Shown here piece by piece: positions 59,626-64,000 of a stretch of DNA of 64,000 nt. The stretch is from positions 4,836,001 through 4,900,000 of the forward strand of contig NC_015312.1 in NCBI RefSeq assembly GCF_000196675.2. The letters are read 5' to 3'. How positions within the stretch are numbered: position 1 is the first letter of the stretch; each line of letters opens with the position of its first letter. The notes below the pieces were generated by a model that did not search any database, was not told the origin of the DNA, and saw nothing but the letters and a program-made list of their open reading frames with translations. A program made the position numbers and the translations under genes. The DNA is from Pseudonocardia benzenivorans CB1190. GTDB lineage: Bacteria > Actinomycetota > Actinomycetes > Mycobacteriales > Pseudonocardiaceae.

Positions 59626-60393
59626 ATGTCCGACACGCTGATCTCGGTCCCCACCACCACCCGCAGCTGCCGCGCCGGCACGGGTCCCGTGCAGACCGAG
59701 GTCATCGAGCGGATCGGCTACCTCGAGGCGTGGGACCGCCAGCGCGAGCACGCCGCGGCCCGCCGCGAGGGCACCGGCCCCGACGTGCTGATGCTGCTGG
59801 AGCACGACTCGGTGTACACCGCGGGCAGGCGGACGCGCCCGTCCGACCGACCCACCGACGGCACCCCGGTCATCGACGTCGACCGCGGCGGCCTGATCAC
59901 CTGGCACGGCCCGGGCCAGCTCGTCGGCTACCCGATCATCGCGCTGACCGAGCCGCTCGACGTCGTCGACTACGTGCGCCGGCTGGAGGAGGCCCTGATC
60001 CGGGTCTGCCACCAGCTCGGTCTGACCTCCGCCGGCCGCGTCGCCGGCCGCAGCGGGGTGTGGCTGCCCGCCGAGGGCGGCCGTCCTGAGCGCAAGGTGG
60101 CCGCGATCGGCGTCCGCGTCCAGGGCGGGGTCACCCTGCACGGGTTCTCCGTCAACTGCGACGCCGACCTCTCCGCCTTCGACAAGATCGTCCCGTGCGG
60201 GATCAGCGACGCGGGCGTCACGTCGCTGTCGCTGGAGCTGGGCCGGCGGGTGTCGGTCGCGGAGGTCCGCGGCCTCGCCCACGACGCCGTCCTCGCCGCG
60301 CTGGAGGGCACCCTCCCGGTCGTCGAGCACGTCGTCGAACGACCGGCGGCGCCCGCCGGCATCGACCTGCGGCTGGACCCCCGGCTGCGCTGA
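59626..60393 (+). CDS. lipB: Lipoyl(octanoyl) transferase
   Basis: The protein (255 aa) moves octanoyl from acyl-carrier protein to lipoyl domains through a thioester. It has LMLLEHDSVYTAGRR (~55-69), ITWHGPGQLVGYPII (~91-105), Lys157 in RKVAAIGVR and Cys191 in KIVPCGI, the catalytic Lys/Cys dyad, with LHGFSVNCDADL between. A ~25-residue N-terminal extension is present. The start is the ATG at 59626. In the same order as Rv2217. Confidence 0.95.
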   Translation: MSDTLISVPTTTRSCRAGTGPVQTEVIERIGYLEAWDRQREHAAARREGTGPDVLMLLEHDSVYTAGRRTRPSDRPTDGTPVIDVDRGGLITWHGPGQLVGYPIIALTEPLDVVDYVRRLEEALIRVCHQLGLTSAGRVAGRSGVWLPAEGGRPERKVAAIGVRVQGGVTLHGFSVNCDADLSAFDKIVPCGISDAGVTSLSLELGRRVSVAEVRGLAHDAVLAALEGTLPVVEHVVERPAAPAGIDLRLDPRLR

Positions 60394-60430
60394 CCGTCCC
60401 CGGTCGACCCCGCCCGAGCAGTGCGGCGGT

Positions 60431-61114
60431 TTACCGCTCGTGGTTCCCGCTCCCGGCCGGGGGCGGTGTGTCGGGCGACGCGCCGCCGGCGGCCGCCGGG
60501 CCCGTGTCCCCGGCTGCCGGCGCCGTCCCGCTCCCGGCGACCGCGCTGATCGCCGACCGGAGCCGGAACGCCCAGACCACGACGACGATGCCGAACACGA
60601 GTGCGTAGATCCCGGCGATCCACAGCAGGCTGACGAGACCGATCTTCGGCCACACCAGCAGCAGGATGCCGAACACGATGCTCAGGATCCCGGCCGCGAG
60701 CATCCAGCCCCAGGTCGTGGACCCGTTGCGGCGCATCGCCAGCGACTCGGAGATCTGGGCGATGCCGTTGACGATGCTCCAGAACGCGATCACGAACAGG
60801 ATCGCCAGCACCGTCACGCCGGGCCACACGAACGCGACGATGCCCGCCGCGACCGAGATCACGCCCTGCACGACGTGCCAGCCCCAGTGGTTGTCCTGGG
60901 ACCGGTGCCGGATGCCGGCGACGACGGCGGTGATGCCGTCGAGCACCGCGTAGATGCCGAACACGAACACGAGCGCGAGCAGCGCCGTGCCGGGCGTGAA
61001 CAACAGGATGAGTCCGAAGAGGATCCCCAGGATCCCCCTGAGCAGCACGAGCCACCACACGCCGCGCGCGATCGACTCCACACCGGACACAGCGCTGGAT
61101 CCAGGGACCGTCAT
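60431..61114 (-). CDS. HdeD/DUF308-family membrane protein
   Basis: The protein (227 aa) has six membrane helices arranged as three hairpins, with the typical internal pattern LLRGILGILFGLILLFTPG, VISVAAGIVAFVWPG and LSIVFGILLLVWP. Residues ~200-227 are a Gly/Pro-rich cytoplasmic tail. HdeD relatives are linked to acid or envelope stress; function in actinobacteria is unknown. It interrupts the lipB-lipA pair on the opposite strand, together with the LLM gene. Confidence 0.82.
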   Translation of the reverse strand: MTVPGSSAVSGVESIARGVWWLVLLRGILGILFGLILLFTPGTALLALVFVFGIYAVLDGITAVVAGIRHRSQDNHWGWHVVQGVISVAAGIVAFVWPGVTVLAILFVIAFWSIVNGIAQISESLAMRRNGSTTWGWMLAAGILSIVFGILLLVWPKIGLVSLLWIAGIYALVFGIVVVVWAFRLRSAISAVAGSGTAPAAGDTGPAAAGGASPDTPPPAGSGNHER

Positions 61115-61169
61115 GCGAGCAGAACGTACCCGACCGCGCCCGCCGGGCCAGCCCCCGAAAGGGGACCGC

Positions 61170-62105
61170 TCACCCCAGCTGGGGCACGACCTCCGTCGCG
61201 ACGAGCTCGATCTGGTCGAGGTCGTTCAGGTCGAGCAGCTGTAGGTAGACACGGGAGATTCCGGTCTGCTCGCGCCACCGCCCGAGCCGGTCGACCGCCT
61301 CGGCGGGCGAGCCCGCGAGCCCCTCGGCACGCACCTGCGCCTCGTCGCGCCCGATCATCAGCGCCCGCGCGGCGACCTCGGCGTCGGTCCGCCCGACGCA
61401 GACGGTCAGCGCGATGGACCGCACGATCTCACCGGGATCCCGGTCGATCTCGGCGCAGGCCGCCGCCACCCGCTCGAACTGCGTCGAGACGAGGTCCGGG
61501 GCCGCGAAGGGCACGTTGAACTCGTCGGCGTAGCGGGCCGCGAGAGCGGGCGTCCGGGTGGCGCCGCGGCCACCGATGACGACCGGCGGGCGGGGCTGCT
61601 GCACCGGCTTGGGCAGCGCGGGCGAGTCGACGACGGTGTAGTGCTTGCCGGAGAAGGAGAACCGGTCTCCGGGCAACGTCTCCCACAGCCCGGTGACGAC
61701 CGCGAGCTGCTCGGCGAAGCGGTCGAAGCGCTCCCCGAGCGACGGGAACTCCAGCCCGTAGGCGAGGTGCTCGGCCTCGAACCAGCCGGTGCCCAGGCCC
61801 AGCTCGACGCGCCCGCCGGACATCCGGTCGACCTGCGACACCGAGATCGCCAGCGGGCCGGGGTGGCGGAACGTCGCGGCGGTGACCAGCGTCCCGAGCC
61901 GGATGCGCGAGGTCTCCCTCGCGAGGCCGGCGAGCGTGATCCAGGCGTCGGTCGGGCCGGGCTCACCGCTGACGTCGCCCATGGCGAGGTAGTGGTCGGA
62001 GCGGAAGAAGGCGTCGTAGCCGGCGTCCTCGGCGGCCCGCGCGACGCGCAGCAGGTCGTCGTAGTCGGCACCCTGCTGCGGCTCGGTGAAGATCCGGAAG
62101 TCCAC
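61170..62105 (-). CDS. LLM-class F420-dependent oxidoreductase
   Basis: The protein (311 aa) is luciferase-like: MDFRIFTEPQQGADYDDLLRV at the start (written from the GTG at 62105), FFRSDHYLAMGD near residue 38, the segment RIRLGTLVTAATFRHPGPLA (~71-90), SGGRVELGLGTGWFEAEH (~101-118) and PPVVIGGRGATRTPALAARYA. The TIGR03560 group of F420 enzymes is typical here. It transfers hydride from F420H2 to an unknown substrate. It is divergent from lipA with 143 bases between. Confidence 0.87.
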   Translation of the reverse strand: MDFRIFTEPQQGADYDDLLRVARAAEDAGYDAFFRSDHYLAMGDVSGEPGPTDAWITLAGLARETSRIRLGTLVTAATFRHPGPLAISVSQVDRMSGGRVELGLGTGWFEAEHLAYGLEFPSLGERFDRFAEQLAVVTGLWETLPGDRFSFSGKHYTVVDSPALPKPVQQPRPPVVIGGRGATRTPALAARYADEFNVPFAAPDLVSTQFERVAAACAEIDRDPGEIVRSIALTVCVGRTDAEVAARALMIGRDEAQVRAEGLAGSPAEAVDRLGRWREQTGISRVYLQLLDLNDLDQIELVATEVVPQLG

Positions 62106-62248
62106 GGCGTCAACGCTAGCCCCGCGCGGCGCGGGCCGCCGAGGCCGTCCGCGCGACGGTCCGTGGTCGTCCGTGCAGCTCCGGGCAGCACTCAGGGCAG
62201 CACTCAGGGCAGCGCCGTGCCGAGATCGCGCGGCGTAACCTTGCGGGC

Positions 62249-63253
62249 GTGACGATCGCACCCGAAGGTCGCAAGCTGCTCCGTCTCGAGGTCCGCAACA
62301 GCGAGACCCCGATCGAGCGCAAGCCGTCGTGGATCCGCACCCGTGCCCGCACCGGCCCGCAGTACACCGAGCTCAAGGGTCTGGTCCGCACCGGCGGCCT
62401 GCACACCGTCTGCGAGGAAGCCGGCTGTCCCAACATCTACGAGTGCTGGGAGGACCGCGAGGCCACGTTCCTCATCGGCGGCGAGCAGTGCACGCGACGC
62501 TGCGACTTCTGCCAGATCGACACCGGCAAGCCCGCCGAGCTCGACCGCGACGAGCCCCGCCGGGTCGCCGAGTCCGTCGCCCAGATGGGCCTGCGCTACT
62601 CGACCGTCACCGGCGTCGCGCGCGACGACCTGCCCGACGGCGGCGCCTGGCTCTACGCCGAGACGGTCCGCCAGATCCACGCGCTCAACCCCGGCACCGG
62701 CGTCGAGCTGCTGATCCCCGACTTCACCAACACCGACGCCCAGCTCACCGAGGTCTTCGACGCCCGCCCCGAGGTGCTGGCGCACAACCTCGAGACCGTC
62801 CCGCGGATCTTCAAGCGCATCCGCCCGGCGTTCCGCTACGACCGCTCGCTGCAGGTCATCACCAAGGCCCGGGCGGCCGGCCTGGTCACCAAGTCCAACC
62901 TCATCCTGGGCATGGGCGAGACTCCCGACGAGGTCACCGCCGCGCTGGCCGACCTGCACGAGGCCGGCTGCGAGATCATCACGATCACCCAGTACCTGCG
63001 TCCCTCGGCCCGGCACCACCCCGTCGAGCGCTGGGTCAAGCCCGAGGAGTTCGTGGAGCACGCCGAGACCGCCGAGCGGATCGGCTTCGCCGGGGTGATG
63101 GCCGGGCCGCTGGTGCGCTCGTCCTACCGCGCCGGGCGGCTCTACGCCCAGACCGTCGCGGCCCGCGGTGAGGAGCTCTCCCCGAACCTCGCCCACCTCG
63201 CGAGCGAGGGCGCTGCCGCGCAGGAGGCTCGGTCCCTGCTCGCCGGGAGTTAA
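62249..63253 (+). CDS. lipA: Lipoyl synthase (radical SAM)
   Basis: The protein (334 aa) has the auxiliary-cluster cysteines Cys55, Cys60 and Cys66 (CEEAGCPNIYEC) and the radical-SAM cluster Cys81, Cys85 and Cys88 (CTRRCDFC). The C-terminal serine ligand lies in VRSSYRAG. It inserts two sulfurs from the sacrificial auxiliary cluster into octanoyl groups on E2/GcvH. The GTG start fits the N-terminal IERKPSWIRTRARTG pattern. The ErpA-type carrier encoded at 45.9 kb is a likely cluster donor. Equivalent to Rv2218. Confidence 0.97.
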   Translation: MTIAPEGRKLLRLEVRNSETPIERKPSWIRTRARTGPQYTELKGLVRTGGLHTVCEEAGCPNIYECWEDREATFLIGGEQCTRRCDFCQIDTGKPAELDRDEPRRVAESVAQMGLRYSTVTGVARDDLPDGGAWLYAETVRQIHALNPGTGVELLIPDFTNTDAQLTEVFDARPEVLAHNLETVPRIFKRIRPAFRYDRSLQVITKARAAGLVTKSNLILGMGETPDEVTAALADLHEAGCEIITITQYLRPSARHHPVERWVKPEEFVEHAETAERIGFAGVMAGPLVRSSYRAGRLYAQTVAARGEELSPNLAHLASEGAAAQEARSLLAGS

Positions 63254-63270
63254 GACGTATCCTGGCCCCC

Positions 63271-64000
63271 ATGGCCGGTAAGCCCGACAAGGCGGCGAGG
63301 AGCGCGGCGAAGCGCGAGCGTCGCGCCGCATCCAAGCAGCGACGTTCCCAGATCTTCGAGGCGTTCAAGATGCAGCGCCGCGAGGACAAGCTGCTCATCC
63401 CGCTCATGGTGGGCGCGGTCGTGCTCGGTGGCGCGCTCGGGTTCGTCATCGGGCTGTTCTGGCACCTGCAGTGGTTCACGCTGCCGCTGGGCATCGCGGT
63501 GGGCGCGCTCGGGGCCGTCAGCATCTTCGGCCGCCGGGTGCAGCGCACCGTCTACGGCAAGGCAGAGGGCCAGCCCGGGGCCGCGGGCTGGGCGCTGGAC
63601 AATCTGCGCGGCCAGTGGCGGGTCACCAGCAGCGTCAGCGGCAACACCCACCTCGACGCGGTGCACCGGGTCATCGGCCTGCCCGGCGTCGTCCTCGTCG
63701 GCGAGGGCAGCCCGCACCGGGTTCGCCCGCTGCTCGCGCAGGAGAAGAAGCGCACCGCCCGCGTCGTGGGCAACACGCCGATCTACGACATCGTCGTCGG
63801 CAACGGCGACAACGAGGTGCCGCTGTCGAAGCTGCACACCCACCTGCGCAAGCTGCCGCGCAACATCGACCGCAAGCAGATGGACTCGCTCGAGACGCGG
63901 CTGGCCGCCCTCGGCACGCGCACCGGCACCGCCGCGATGCCCAAGGGCCCGCTGCCGCAGGGCGCCAAGATGCGCAGCGTGCAGCGCACGGTCCGGCGGC
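63271..64000 (+). CDS. DUF4191-family membrane protein, 3' partial
   Basis: The frame runs off the window end after 243 codons. It starts MAGKPDKAARSAAKRERRAA, a basic segment, then two close membrane helices (~44-65, ~68-87) and a cytoplasmic C-terminal domain (IGLPGVVLVGEGSPHRVRPL, VVGNTPIYDIVVGNGD). Matches the conserved actinobacterial family of Rv2219 downstream of lipA. Function unknown. Glutamine synthetase would be expected soon after the window if synteny continues. Confidence 0.85.
   Translation, partial: MAGKPDKAARSAAKRERRAASKQRRSQIFEAFKMQRREDKLLIPLMVGAVVLGGALGFVIGLFWHLQWFTLPLGIAVGALGAVSIFGRRVQRTVYGKAEGQPGAAGWALDNLRGQWRVTSSVSGNTHLDAVHRVIGLPGVVLVGEGSPHRVRPLLAQEKKRTARVVGNTPIYDIVVGNGDNEVPLSKLHTHLRKLPRNIDRKQMDSLETRLAALGTRTGTAAMPKGPLPQGAKMRSVQRTVRR

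Noticed and set aside
1..64000. tRNA, rRNA, transposase or integrase genes
   Set aside because: I looked for T-loop-like sequences and DDE or tyrosine-recombinase motifs in gaps and ORFs and saw none; a covariance-model scan would be decisive.

Overview
The window is very GC-rich chromosomal DNA from a high-GC actinobacterium. Almost every codon ends in G or C, GTG starts are frequent, and overlapping stop/start codons are common. Gene content and order from ctaF/ctaC to lipA resemble the Mycobacterium tuberculosis segment around Rv2199c-Rv2219 (recalled, not searched), but no mycobacterial signature genes are seen. A Pseudonocardia-like member of the Pseudonocardiaceae is my best inference. 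I recognise no prophage, insertion sequence, CRISPR array, tRNA or rRNA.

Positions 1-10.9 kb are sulfur-flavoured. They hold the end of a sulfonate/nitrate-type ABC permease, a CbiX-type sirohydrochlorin chelatase, an FAD/NAD(P)-binding protein, and a divergent SsuD-like alkanesulfonate monooxygenase. Each of the last two is preceded by a tiny leader ORF with the RRHVDF core of actinobacterial sulfur leader peptides. Set between these genes are a 61-residue histidine-rich miniprotein and an ABC exporter with a His/Asp/Glu-rich N-terminus and a low-complexity C-terminal tail of about 930 residues.

Positions 11-34 kb are a mixed accessory and housekeeping region. It carries a broken MaoC-type hydratase, thioesterase, two enoyl-CoA hydratases, a sirtuin, a secreted guanyl-ribonuclease/barstar operon, a quinone-reductase-like dehydrogenase with a MarR regulator, and lepA. 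It also has an SPFH protein with an Arc-type ribbon-helix-helix partner, an NlpC/P60 lipoprotein, a two-component system, an AlkA-like glycosylase beside DnaA-box-like sites, and a DUF3558 lipoprotein. It ends with an acyl-CoA dehydrogenase followed by a deletion junction that joins a GNAT stub to a headless FAD monooxygenase.

Positions 34-64 kb are the conserved core. They include cytochrome oxidase subunits IV and II (ctaF, ctaC), asparagine synthetase, a fatty-acid desaturase, and a glycerolipid group (DAG-kinase-like, alkyl-DHAP-synthase-like, TetR, glpD). Adenosine kinase, an A-type Fe-S carrier, glycerate kinase and a DUF3043 protein follow. Then come cobU-cobT-cobS, ilvE, an amino-acid permease, pepA, lpd and the E2 acyltransferase sucB, and finally a TIGR01777 protein, lipB, lipA and a DUF4191 protein cut by the window end. 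Functionally this joins respiration, lower cobalamin assembly, Fe-S biogenesis and lipoic acid: LipB and LipA make the cofactor that SucB carries and Lpd reoxidises.

Intergenic signals include two loci of a GGTTGCG...CGCAACC palindromic repeat, one perfect 24-bp-stem hairpin at 44698-44748, and several GC-rich terminator-like hairpins.
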